Source: Acidianus hospitalis
Lineage (GTDB): Archaea; Thermoproteota; Thermoprotei_A; Sulfolobales; Sulfolobaceae
DNA length: 12,283 nt
NCBI GenBank assembly: GCA_046533895.1
Contig: JAWDOK010000027.1
Coordinates: 1 to 12,283, forward strand
Reading direction: 5' to 3'
Shown here: piece by piece, positions 1 to 5,990 of the stretch
How positions within the stretch are numbered: the first letter of the stretch is position 1
How the letters are laid out: each line of letters starts with the position of its first letter
Position numbers and translations under genes: made by a program
Notes under the pieces: generated by a model
What the model was told of the DNA's origin: nothing
Database searches by the model: none
What the model saw: the letters and a program-made list of their open reading frames with translations, nothing else

Positions 1-60
1 TCTCGTTATGACGTTCTCGTCGTACTTGCTCCAATCCCTCTTGTACTCACTCTTTCCCAT
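1..60 (-). CDS. Transposase, N-terminal 20 codons only (insertion sequence running off the window)
   Basis: An ATG at 58-60 on the minus strand opens 20 codons that run to the window edge. The peptide begins MGKSEYKRDWSKYDEN. A short basic start followed by a (Y)KRDWxxY(D/N)E-like segment recalls N-termini of Sulfolobales IS5-type transposases, but this rests on memory of the family and on very few residues. The DDE catalytic core lies outside the window. A TATA-like box 21-30 bases upstream fits a leaderless start here. The element probably extends leftward, with its right-hand end near positions 90-130, inside the 3' end of the next gene. The IS family is not certain. Confidence 0.55.
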   Translation of the reverse strand, partial: MGKSEYKRDWSKYDENVITR

Positions 61-80
61 GGGTAATACTCAATATATTA

Positions 81-90
81 GTTATAAATT
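81..90 (-). promoter_or_regulatory. TATA-like box of the transposase gene
   Basis: On the minus strand this reads AATTTATAAC, centred about 26 bases upstream of the transposase ATG, the usual spacing for leaderless archaeal transcripts. It overlaps the stop codon region of the 219-aa gene, which suggests that the end of that gene lies within the insertion sequence. Confidence 0.45.
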
Positions 91-741
91 TTTGTATAAT
101 ACTGAAGTAGCCCACAATACAGTAAGCTCCTTGTTCACCTTTAGGAAGTCCAGAACCTTAAATTTTTCAGGGAAACCTTTCTTGTTAAGGTATTTTGCCT
201 CAATTGCCATTGCCTCTTTCAACCTTGGAAAGGATAAAGATTGGCGGTATCTAAGGATAGGGGATAGCATAGCGTTAAAATTAATTGAAAATAGCCTTCT
301 AGTACCGTAAACCTTCTCCTGAATTTCAAGATATTTCTTAATATCTTTCAGTAACTCGTTAGTGAAAACTACTTTGAATTCCAGTTCATAGACTTCCATC
401 TCTTTTCCCTTACCGTTAAAAGTTATTTCTATTTCATTCTGAAAATTTCCCAAATCCTTGATCTTAACTTCACCTTTACCTTCAGCGTTCATTTTAACTT
501 GACCTTCCAATATTTTTGAAGAAGTTGATAGAAAGACCTTTTTAAAGGACAGCCCGTTAAACGGTTTTAATCTAATGAATTTATAGTTTCCAGATAAGGT
601 TACGCTTTCGGTATATTTTTCCTCGTAATTAAAGGAAATAACATATTGGATTGCTTTTGATGCCGATGATAATCTTTCCTCAATCTCTTCCTGTTTCATT
701 TTACTTTCCTTAGAAAGTAACTTAATTAATGAAGCATCCAT
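82..741 (-). CDS. Hypothetical protein, 219 aa, possibly truncated or altered at the C terminus by an insertion sequence
   Basis: This is an open frame from an ATG at 739-741. I do not recognise the family. The N-terminal 35 residues look helical and charged. Residues about 50-130 alternate in a beta-strand-like way (segments such as VTLSGNYKFIRLKPF and EVKIKDLGNFQNEIEITF), and the C-terminal third is basic and probably helical. No signal peptide or membrane segment is evident. A later start at Met15 (position 699) is possible. The last few codons overlap the putative promoter of the neighbouring transposase, so the natural C terminus may have been replaced when the element inserted. The next gene upstream is divergent. 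Confidence 0.6.
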   Translation of the reverse strand: MDASLIKLLSKESKMKQEEIEERLSSASKAIQYVISFNYEEKYTESVTLSGNYKFIRLKPFNGLSFKKVFLSTSSKILEGQVKMNAEGKGEVKIKDLGNFQNEIEITFNGKGKEMEVYELEFKVVFTNELLKDIKKYLEIQEKVYGTRRLFSINFNAMLSPILRYRQSLSFPRLKEAMAIEAKYLNKKGFPEKFKVLDFLKVNKELTVLWATSVLYKNL

Positions 742-838
742 GAGTATATATCATTATTCAAGTTAGAAAAGTTTAACAAGAGTTATTAGTCAATAAAATC
801 TTCTCGCAGTTTCTAAAGAGTACAAAGGTCTGAAAATA

Positions 839-847
839 CTTTAATTT
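839..847 (+). promoter_or_regulatory. TATA-like box of the PaREP1 gene
   Basis: CTTTAATTT is centred about 26 bases upstream of the GTG at 869, with a purine-rich BRE-like GAAAATA just before it. This spacing supports a leaderless GTG start. A second AT-rich element (CATTTAAATTT, 853-863) is too close to the start to serve that codon. Confidence 0.45.
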
Positions 848-868
848 CAGAACATTTAAATTTCATTC

Positions 869-1333
869 GTGGAGGAGTTAATTAAAAAGGCTGAGGAAGA
901 AGGAATTGACGTTGAGGATATTATAATAAACGCTATTAGGAATAAAAGCGAAGATCCTTCCATTTCGATAAAGTTGAGAATTGAAATTGCTGAAAAATAC
1001 ATTAATGAAGCAAAGAAATATCTTGAAAACGGAGATATAATTCAAGCCTCGGAGAAGGCATATAAGTCTGCAGAAGAGGTAATAAAGGCACTAGGTGAGA
1101 AGCTTAATACTAAAGAATATCAGTTAGCAACTAAGGAAGGCTGGTGGTTTACTTATTATTTATCGTCTGTAGCTTCGTTAACGGAATGGAGTAGAAAGGG
1201 TTGGTCTTCAGCTTATATTCTTCACGTTTGGGGATTTCATGAAGGTAAATTAGATATAGATACCGTAAAACGTTATATTACAGACGTTGAAGAAATGGTT
1301 GAAAAGGCTAAGAAGGAGCTCCTAAAAGTATAA
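869..1333 (+). CDS. PaREP1-family protein, 154 aa
   Basis: The protein is small, mostly helical and rich in Lys and Glu. It matches what I know of the archaeal PaREP1/PaREP8 family: a helix with alanine and tyrosine spacing (ASEKAYKSAEEVIKALGE, about residues 61-78), then an aromatic WWFTYYLSS stretch at about 95-104, then a WGFHEG turn and a closing amphipathic helix. The family is expanded in crenarchaea and its role is unknown. The central pattern resembles HEPN-type four-helix bundles, a structural inference rather than a demonstrated activity. No classical HEPN RxxxxH motif is obvious. The start is GTG, supported by promoter spacing. It stands alone, transcribed away from the 219-aa gene. 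No partner nucleotidyltransferase is visible beside it. Confidence 0.8.
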   Translation: MEELIKKAEEEGIDVEDIIINAIRNKSEDPSISIKLRIEIAEKYINEAKKYLENGDIIQASEKAYKSAEEVIKALGEKLNTKEYQLATKEGWWFTYYLSSVASLTEWSRKGWSSAYILHVWGFHEGKLDIDTVKRYITDVEEMVEKAKKELLKV

Positions 1334-1458
1334 ATTCCTCCTAACTACTCATATATGACAGTTAATCAGGCAGAAATTGAGGAGATACGCAGAGACTGTA
1401 ACGCTTCTACGTAACTACTCGTTATTTTTAATCTAAATATCGTTTTGATTAAGTAATG

Positions 1459-1467
1459 TTTATATAG
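1459..1467 (+). promoter_or_regulatory. TATA-like box ahead of the GC-rich patch
   Basis: TTTATATAG is a good archaeal TATA match. Start sites about 26 bases downstream would fall near 1487-1492, just before the GC-rich segment, giving a leader of about 15 bases to the ATG at 1505. It could equally drive a structured non-coding RNA. Confidence 0.45.
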
Positions 1468-1504
1468 TATTACTAGTTGTTTTTATTGATGATCTTCCTA
1501 TCTG

Positions 1505-1792
1505 ATGACGGGCACTGCTCACGAGGGTGGGAGTGATAAAAGTGTGGATGGGAGGGTAGTGGTGTTTCCCTCGACTAGGGTGAATGTGTATGATCCCTTA
1601 GGAGGGGTGCCCGTGGCGGAATTAAAAGTAAGGATAAGTTACGCCACGGGTAAACACCTATATAAGAGAGCAGAGTTTGTAATTAAGACGTATAAAAAAT
1701 ATCTTGACGCATTAGCAGAATTTGATAGATCTGGAATATTGAAAATAGATGGAGAAGTTCTTTACGTTGCTAAGTATAAGGAGAATAAGTAG
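1505..1792 (+). CDS. Small hypothetical ORF, 95 aa, of composite base composition
   Basis: The ATG at 1505 opens a 95-codon frame. The first 49 or so codons are GC-rich and encode a Gly/Val-rich stretch (GRVVVFPSTRVNVYDPLGG). The remaining codons are AT-rich and encode a Lys/Tyr-rich helical tail (KTYKKYLDALAEFDRSG) typical of the surrounding genome. The shift in composition near 1650 coincides with the end of a strong hairpin, so the frame may be a chimera of a mobile-element end and older sequence. I do not recognise the product. It could be a real small protein, a relic, or an accidental frame over a structured RNA. Its last 23 bases overlap the 3' end of the opposing doc-like gene. Confidence 0.4.
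   Translation: MTGTAHEGGSDKSVDGRVVVFPSTRVNVYDPLGGVPVAELKVRISYATGKHLYKRAEFVIKTYKKYLDALAEFDRSGILKIDGEVLYVAKYKENK
1525..1658 (+). other. GC-rich hairpin-dense segment (possible structured RNA or insertion-sequence relic)
   Basis: Several inverted repeats lie in series. GAGGG (1552-1556) pairs with CCCTC (1568-1572). CTAGGG (1575-1580) pairs with CCCTTAG (1595-1601) with one bulge. A perfect 9-bp stem CCCGTGGCG (1610-1618) / CGCCACGGG (1642-1650) encloses a 23-base loop and is extended by GGTG (1606-1609) / CACC (1655-1658) across a 4-base bulge. The segment is far more GC-rich than its surroundings. A TATA-like box lies at the right distance upstream. Possible identities are an omega-RNA-like or insertion-sequence end, or an independent ncRNA. 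Confidence 0.45.
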
Positions 1793-2209
1793 AGATGATT
1801 TCTTCTATAATCTTCTGTAATTTTACTATATCTTTCTCCTCATCTTCCGATTCTCCAGATATTTCAGCTATCGTTATAGCAAGTTTTTTAGCTAATTTTG
1901 CATCAAGTAGAATGTTTTTCTCACATAATTTCGAAAGTATTGATAGTAATAATGCATAAGAAGTTCTCTTATTGCCATCTGCAAAGGGATGGCCAAAGGC
2001 AATATGATGAATTAAAACTGCTAAACTTCTGCTTATACTATGGTTTTCCTCCAAGTCAAAGATTGCGGAATAAATAGCTCCATCTATATTATCTGGATTT
2101 ACTAGACCAAATGTAGAGGACGGGTCTTCATTTATTATTTGCTGATTTAGCCAAATAATGTTATGAATAAAAAATATATTACTTTTTGCCAGGGTACGAA
2201 AAAGGGCAT
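1770..2209 (-). pseudogene. doc: Doc/Fic-family toxin gene, probably broken by a one-base frameshift near its start
   Basis: The frame encodes the Doc/Fic core motif HPFADGNKRTS, whose His and Asn-Lys-Arg bind nucleotide and phosphate in Doc kinases and Fic AMP transferases. An upstream helix (AVLIHHIAFG) and a C-terminal helical tail are present. Doc-like N-terminal sequence (NIIWLNQQIINE, then FGLVNPDNIDGAIYSAIF) is readable in the same frame well before the only conventional in-frame start, a TTG at 2054. No ATG or GTG exists between that TTG and the upstream stop at 2226-2228. An ATG at 2207-2209 sits in another frame. Adding one base to the T5 run at 2183-2187 (A5 on the coding strand) would join MPFFVPWQK to the Doc frame. 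A CTG start (2192) is an alternative. No cognate antitoxin gene is visible upstream on the same strand. The fold assignment is strong; the inactivation is inferred. Confidence 0.65.
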
Positions 2210-2277
2210 GAAAACACAGCTGTGATTAACAAATAGAAAAATTATTGACTTCCTGAAGGGTTAGGTTTGTCGTTTGT

Positions 2278-3069
2278 TTAGACATACTTAATATATCCTC
2301 TTTCACGCATAATTGGTCTAAGTTTCTCCACAATTTCATGTATCTTCTCCTCTGTAGGGTCGCCGTACCAAGGGAAGCCACGCCAAAATCCGAATACATA
2401 GTATGTGACATGGTTTCCTCTTATACTTAGCCTGTAGAAAGGTATGCCTGGTATTTTTCTGAGTTCTTTTCCTTCACGAGCAACCGCAAAACCTCCTTCT
2501 TTTGGTATCTGCTCCACTAGCTCTTTAACGTCGTTATCTGGTAGGTCTCCTTCCTTAATCTTAACTAAGAAATTATTTGAAACAGAGATATCACGTGATA
2601 TATACTTCCTTATCGCTTCCGCTATAACGCTCGCAATGAAACGAATGTTGTCAAAATCTGCAAGAAGTTGGGCTTCATGACCTGGGTCTATAATATCACG
2701 GTGTAATAGCAGTCTCGCACCTATTTTGTTTTCGTTATCTAAAACATACTTTAGAATAATTATGCTCCCTTTTACTTCAATCATAAATTGCTTGCTATTA
2801 AAAAGTTCATTAAACCGTTCTATATAAAACTCGGTATCTGTATAAAAGGTAATTACATCGTTATTAATTGCATACTTTTTCATGTAGTCTGCGAGATCGG
2901 AGTTGATGAAAGTGTAGAACGCTTTCTTAACTTCCTCAGTAGAAGGTAACGGTTCCTCTTTGAAAGATGCCTTGATGTGGAAGAGTTTGTAAAAAGAGCG
3001 GTTGAGCTCTTCAGGTGTAGGGACTTTTTGCATTCTGAGGGTTAAAATTACAGTTATTTTTTCATTCAT
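2278..3069 (-). CDS. Hypothetical protein, 263 aa, downstream member of an unknown two-gene cassette
   Basis: This is a clean open frame from an ATG at 3067-3069, with a TATA-like box about 27 bases upstream, so it likely has its own promoter. I do not recognise the family. The protein is mixed alpha/beta and soluble-looking, without signal peptide or membrane helices. Visible landmarks are an N-terminal strand-like ITVILTLRM, a central acidic block (HRDIIDPGHEAQLLADFDN, about residues 124-142), and a C-terminal aromatic patch (YYVFGFWRGFPWYGDP, about 224-239). It starts 26 bases beyond the stop of the co-directional 261-aa gene. The two lie between a broken toxin gene and a housekeeping gene, which suggests an accessory, perhaps virus- or plasmid-derived, origin. 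That origin is inference. Confidence 0.65.
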   Translation of the reverse strand: MNEKITVILTLRMQKVPTPEELNRSFYKLFHIKASFKEEPLPSTEEVKKAFYTFINSDLADYMKKYAINNDVITFYTDTEFYIERFNELFNSKQFMIEVKGSIIILKYVLDNENKIGARLLLHRDIIDPGHEAQLLADFDNIRFIASVIAEAIRKYISRDISVSNNFLVKIKEGDLPDNDVKELVEQIPKEGGFAVAREGKELRKIPGIPFYRLSIRGNHVTYYVFGFWRGFPWYGDPTEEKIHEIVEKLRPIMRERGYIKYV

Positions 3070-3090
3070 AAATAGGAGAACGAAAAAGGA

Positions 3091-3100
3091 ATATTTAAAT
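3091..3100 (-). promoter_or_regulatory. TATA-like box of the 263-aa gene
   Basis: On the minus strand it reads ATTTAAATAT, centred about 27 bases upstream of the ATG at 3069, and overlaps the stop codon of the 261-aa gene. It implies that the downstream gene can be transcribed alone and leaderlessly. Confidence 0.5.
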
Positions 3101-3880
3101 TATGAGTATCTGTTTCTGTTGTTTCCCGCTTACTGGAGTGGACGTGTTGTTTTGTGAGTTTATAATCACAGGTGTGTTTTCAGCGTTGTTGTTTTTGTTA
3201 TTGTTATTATTAGGCGGAGGTGATGGTGGTGGAGGTGTTGGTGTTGGTGGGGTTATTGTTGTGGTGGTTTGCAGATTCTGTAATGTTAACTGGGTATTGA
3301 CTTGCGGTATTGTTTCAGATACTGACGGTGGTGAGCTTGTAGAGCTTACACTACTATTAACGTTAATTGGGTAGATCTGCAGTTTGAACTTTTTCCTAAG
3401 CCTTATAGGTATACTGTTAACATCGTTAATTATATTGCTGAATTGATCGTTAACGAGGACTGTAATATCCGAATCGTAAATATAGTCGTCGATATATGAA
3501 AGTAACTGGTCTACTGTTAAGTTAGTTACGTTCTCTGTCAAAATTCCGTACTTCTGCAGTATTGTTGTTATTTGTGTGAGTACTGCACTGTCTTCAATTT
3601 CAAGCTTGTTTAATTTGACGAGTATTTGTCTGATGAAGAATAAGAGGTCTAACTTTGTTGTTATATCTATATCCTCCAGGTTGATGGGAATACCTTTTGT
3701 TGAGATTTCGCTGATCACATTAGACAGAGTTGTAACATCAGTGTTATTGAGATAAGATTCTATGCTCTTTACGTCTACGCCTAAATTAGACGCTATCTGA
3801 GTTATTTTTTCTGTTTTTATTTCGTTCAACGCCTTAGTTAAGAATTCTAATAGATCCTTGGCTACGTCGTTATACGTCAT
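3095..3880 (-). CDS. Hypothetical protein, 261 aa, helical head with a Ser/Thr-, Pro- and Asn-rich tail
   Basis: The ATG at 3878-3880 opens the frame, preceded by AAAAGGA, a weak Shine-Dalgarno-like string. No clear TATA box sits at the leaderless distance; an AT-rich stretch (about 3918-3930) lies further out. Residues 1 to about 150 are helical with regular Leu/Ile spacing. Residues about 174-250 are low complexity: a Ser/Thr linker, a Gln/Thr-rich stretch, a Pro run (TPPTPTPPPPSPPP type), an Asn/Lys run, then NTS-rich sequence. The end is hydrophobic (ILII). There is no signal peptide. Such a head-plus-flexible-tail layout is seen in structural or surface-interacting proteins of archaeal viruses and in scaffold proteins, but no homology is claimed. 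The 263-aa gene follows directly and is probably functionally linked. Confidence 0.65.
   Translation of the reverse strand: MTYNDVAKDLLEFLTKALNEIKTEKITQIASNLGVDVKSIESYLNNTDVTTLSNVISEISTKGIPINLEDIDITTKLDLLFFIRQILVKLNKLEIEDSAVLTQITTILQKYGILTENVTNLTVDQLLSYIDDYIYDSDITVLVNDQFSNIINDVNSIPIRLRKKFKLQIYPINVNSSVSSTSSPPSVSETIPQVNTQLTLQNLQTTTTITPPTPTPPPPSPPPNNNNNKNNNAENTPVIINSQNNTSTPVSGKQQKQILII
3181..3282. repeat. Low-complexity triplet-rich DNA encoding the Asn/Pro/Thr tail
   Basis: The plus strand has runs of GTT/ATT-like triplets (Asn codons on the other strand) followed by a G-rich tract at 3213-3252 made of many GG doublets and GGTG units (Pro/Thr codons on the other strand). The strand asymmetry is marked. 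The G-rich tract could form two-tier quadruplexes, but it is fully explained by the coding tail. Such tracts are prone to slippage and length change. Confidence 0.6.
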
Positions 3881-3999
3881 TCCTTTTAATTTATCTATTG
3901 CGTCTTACTTTTTGAGACATTATTTCATATCGTTCTAATTCTTTCAAGCATACTCTGATGCGATAATAATGTTAGTCAAATTTGCTAATAACTGCTCAT

Positions 4000-4008
4000 T
4001 ATTTAAAG
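4000..4008 (+). promoter_or_regulatory. TATA-like box of the exonuclease III gene
   Basis: TATTTAAAG is centred about 27 bases upstream of the GTG at 4031, supporting that GTG as a leaderless start. Confidence 0.5.
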
Positions 4009-4030
4009 TTTCCCGGCTTTATTTATAATC

Positions 4031-4768
4031 GTGAAAATAGTAACTTGGAACGTTAACGGTTTAAAGGCAATAACTAGGAAAGGCTCCCTAGACGAAGTTT
4101 TAAAATACGACGTGATTATGTTACAAGAAATAAGGACTTCCGACTTACCTTTAGACTTGCTGTTTTCTGGACTTACAATAGAGTCTTTCTCTGCAAAGAA
4201 AAAAGGATATAGCGGAGTTATGACATTAACGCGTTATAAGCCAATAAACGTAATAAAAGGCTTAAACGTTGAAGAATTTGACGAAGAAGGCAGAGTTTTA
4301 ACCTTAGAGTTCGAGAAATTATTCTTAATTAACTCCTATTTCCCAAGAGCTGGTGACGAACTAAAGAGGCTAGATTTCAAGATAAAGTTCGATAAGACTG
4401 TGGAAGAATTCATGATGAAGTTGAGAGAAAGAAAGCCCGTAATTATTTGTGGTGACTTTAATGCAGTGAGAGATAGAAAGGACTCATCTTTTTGGGACGA
4501 AAGAGAACCGGCTTTAACTCCTCAAGAGAGGGAATGGTTAAATCACGTGATTAATGACCTAGGATTTATAGATGCTTACAAACTAGTTAATCCTAATAAG
4601 AATGAATTTACTTGGAGAAGTTATAGATTTAAATGGAAGGCAATGAGAATTGACTATTGCTTGGTCTCCTCGGAGTTAAAGAATGAAATAAAGAATTGTG
4701 AAGTGTTAAAGATTGAAGGATCTGACCATTATCCATTACTCTTGGAGCTCAATATTGAAAGCCCGTAA
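4031..4768 (+). CDS. xth: Exodeoxyribonuclease III / AP endonuclease (ExoIII family), 245 aa
   Basis: The product is a complete endonuclease/exonuclease/phosphatase-fold enzyme that incises DNA 5' to abasic sites in base excision repair and has 3'-5' exonuclease activity in characterised relatives. The family motifs appear in order: TWNVNGLKA (Asn7), MLQEIRT (metal-binding Glu33), NSYFPRAG (Tyr103), CGDFNAV (Asp142, Asn144), RIDYCLVS (Asp208) and GSDHYPL (Asp232-His233 general base pair). The length is typical of the family. The GTG start places the conserved WNVNG motif at residues 6-10, as in E. coli Xth, and fits the upstream TATA box. The gene faces the HPP/queE operon and is probably monocistronic. 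No key residue is missing. Confidence 0.93.
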   Translation: MKIVTWNVNGLKAITRKGSLDEVLKYDVIMLQEIRTSDLPLDLLFSGLTIESFSAKKKGYSGVMTLTRYKPINVIKGLNVEEFDEEGRVLTLEFEKLFLINSYFPRAGDELKRLDFKIKFDKTVEEFMMKLRERKPVIICGDFNAVRDRKDSSFWDEREPALTPQEREWLNHVINDLGFIDAYKLVNPNKNEFTWRSYRFKWKAMRIDYCLVSSELKNEIKNCEVLKIEGSDHYPLLLELNIESP

Positions 4769-4790
4769 TTTCATTGAATTATTCTTAGCA

Positions 4791-4815
4791 TCTTTTTGTT
4801 TATTTTATATTTTAT
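4791..4815 (+). terminator. T-rich terminator after the exonuclease gene
   Basis: Shortly after the stop codon, the plus strand carries a T5 run followed by a T-rich stretch, typical of archaeal intrinsic termination. It lies in the 101-base gap between two convergent genes. Confidence 0.4.
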
Positions 4816-4869
4816 CATAATCTATCTCTCTGAGAATAGGATCCACTATTTCGTAAACCCTCCCAAGTT

Positions 4870-5316
4870 TTATTTCTTACTAATCTTCATTATCCTCGAG
4901 ATCACGTAGTTTATCCCTTCAATAGTGAGTACTCCTACAAGAACTGGATGCAAAATATAAATAGGCGATACTCTTTTCAAAACTCCTAGAAAAGTTGCCA
5001 AAATTGATGGGGGATGCTCTATATTTAGAATTAATTCGATACCGTAAGCTATTATTGATGCTAAAACAGATATAAAGATACCAGAGCCTAGAAGCACAAA
5101 GATTATTCCTATAGAGGCGGAAAGCAGATAGGAGGATATTATAACAAGGCTTCTCTGAAACTTCCAGGCCGGATCTGGAAGCTTAGTTGCCGCAGTAGCT
5201 AGAAAAGGAGGTAAGATAAATGCAACGTGAGTTTCTATGGAAGCAAATGTAACTATTGTAATTGATATTGCAAGGTTTAAAAATGCAAATAGTTTGTATT
5301 TACTACCTAGCTCCAT
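4870..5316 (-). CDS. HPP-family integral membrane protein, 148 aa
   Basis: A short protein with about four or five hydrophobic helices (roughly residues 9-28, 31-44, 56-76, 78-98 and 117-138). The family signature is present: IEHPPS at about 99-104, with an upstream PPFLATAATKLPDPA segment and a conserved QRSLVIISSY at about 54-63. HPP proteins are small membrane proteins; plant and cyanobacterial members have been linked to nitrite transport, but the archaeal substrate is unknown. I chose the ATG at 5314-5316 because the residues before it in the longer frame (a TTG at 5335-5337) add a weak MIFTIFF extension. The TTG start lies only 3 bases beyond the queE stop and cannot be excluded. It is probably co-transcribed with queE. 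Confidence 0.82.
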   Translation of the reverse strand: MELGSKYKLFAFLNLAISITIVTFASIETHVAFILPPFLATAATKLPDPAWKFQRSLVIISSYLLSASIGIIFVLLGSGIFISVLASIIAYGIELILNIEHPPSILATFLGVLKRVSPIYILHPVLVGVLTIEGINYVISRIMKISKK

Positions 5317-5340
5317 AAAGAAAATGGTGAATATCAAAAT

Positions 5341-5958
5341 TTATGGTTTGCTTACGAATTTATGAAGCTGTATTGATAAATTATAACCCTCTCTAACAGC
5401 GATGTCCCACCAATAATCTATCCTTTCATTATTAATTGGTTGTAACCAAACTTTGCTTTTTTCCACGCCAAGATATTCTACCATTTTCTTAACTTCATTA
5501 AGGTCGTCCTCCCACATTACTGGAAACTTTATGTAATAGAACTTCTCTTTGATCTTCAATTTTTCTACGTTTTTCTTCACGACATCTACTCTGTATTTTA
5601 CTCCAGCATTTGACAACTTTGGAGATATGCTGAAATAATCCACATAATCCACGAAATGATCTTTTAATAACACCGTCCCGTTAGTTTCAACAAGAATTTC
5701 GCTCCCCCTGCTCTTAGCCTTAGTAAGGAAATTTCTTAGAATATCCTGATATAATGTAGGCTCTCCACCGGTTAAGATTATAAACTCATCTAGCACGTCT
5801 AGATCTTCTAGAACTTTCAGCTTACCGTAATAAGAGTATTTTGTGTCGCACCATGAGCACCTCAAATTACAACCGAAGAATCTAATAAAGAGAGCTCTCC
5901 TGCCAGAAAAGGGGCCTTCACCTTGTAAGCTTACGAATATCTCGCTAATCGGTAACAT
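5341..5958 (-). CDS. queE: 7-carboxy-7-deazaguanine synthase (radical SAM), 205 aa
   Basis: QueE rearranges carboxy-tetrahydropterin to 7-carboxy-7-deazaguanine, the precursor of preQ0. In archaea preQ0 is used to make archaeosine in the tRNA D-loop. The N terminus MLPISEIFVSLQGEGPFSG is the standard QueE opening. The radical-SAM cluster is CNLRCSWCD (Cys30, Cys34, Cys37), and the SAM-binding TGGEPT lies at 63-68, followed by VETNG and ISPKLSN. The frame could be extended upstream by 47 codons to 6099, but that stretch lacks family resemblance. The ATG at 5956-5958 has a TATA-like box about 27 bases upstream, so the short form is preferred. The HPP gene follows in the same direction. Other queuosine/archaeosine genes are not in this window. 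Confidence 0.92.
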   Translation of the reverse strand: MLPISEIFVSLQGEGPFSGRRALFIRFFGCNLRCSWCDTKYSYYGKLKVLEDLDVLDEFIILTGGEPTLYQDILRNFLTKAKSRGSEILVETNGTVLLKDHFVDYVDYFSISPKLSNAGVKYRVDVVKKNVEKLKIKEKFYYIKFPVMWEDDLNEVKKMVEYLGVEKSKVWLQPINNERIDYWWDIAVREGYNLSIQLHKFVSKP

Positions 5959-5980
5959 TTGGTAAAAGGAAGGGCTCAAT

Positions 5981-5990
5981 AATAAAAAGT
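5981..5990 (-). promoter_or_regulatory. TATA-like box of queE
   Basis: On the minus strand this is ACTTTTTATT, centred about 27 bases before the ATG at 5958. It decides between the short, family-like start and the longer open frame. Confidence 0.5.

Noticed and set aside
1487..1510. Possible C/D box sRNA: TGATGA followed by CTGATGA
   Set aside because: The spacing between the C-like and D-like boxes is only about 8 bases, shorter than usual for archaeal C/D guides; the second C-like box overlaps the D-like box; and no closing D box at the right distance is seen.
3102..3374. Plus-strand 90-aa frame, rich in Gly and Val
   Set aside because: It is the mirror of the Pro/Asn/Thr-rich coding tail on the minus strand and has no independent support.
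3901..3921. Short leader frame MSQKVRRNR on the minus strand before the 261-aa gene
   Set aside because: It has nine codons only, with no conservation evidence or convincing promoter spacing; such frames are common in AT-rich leaders.
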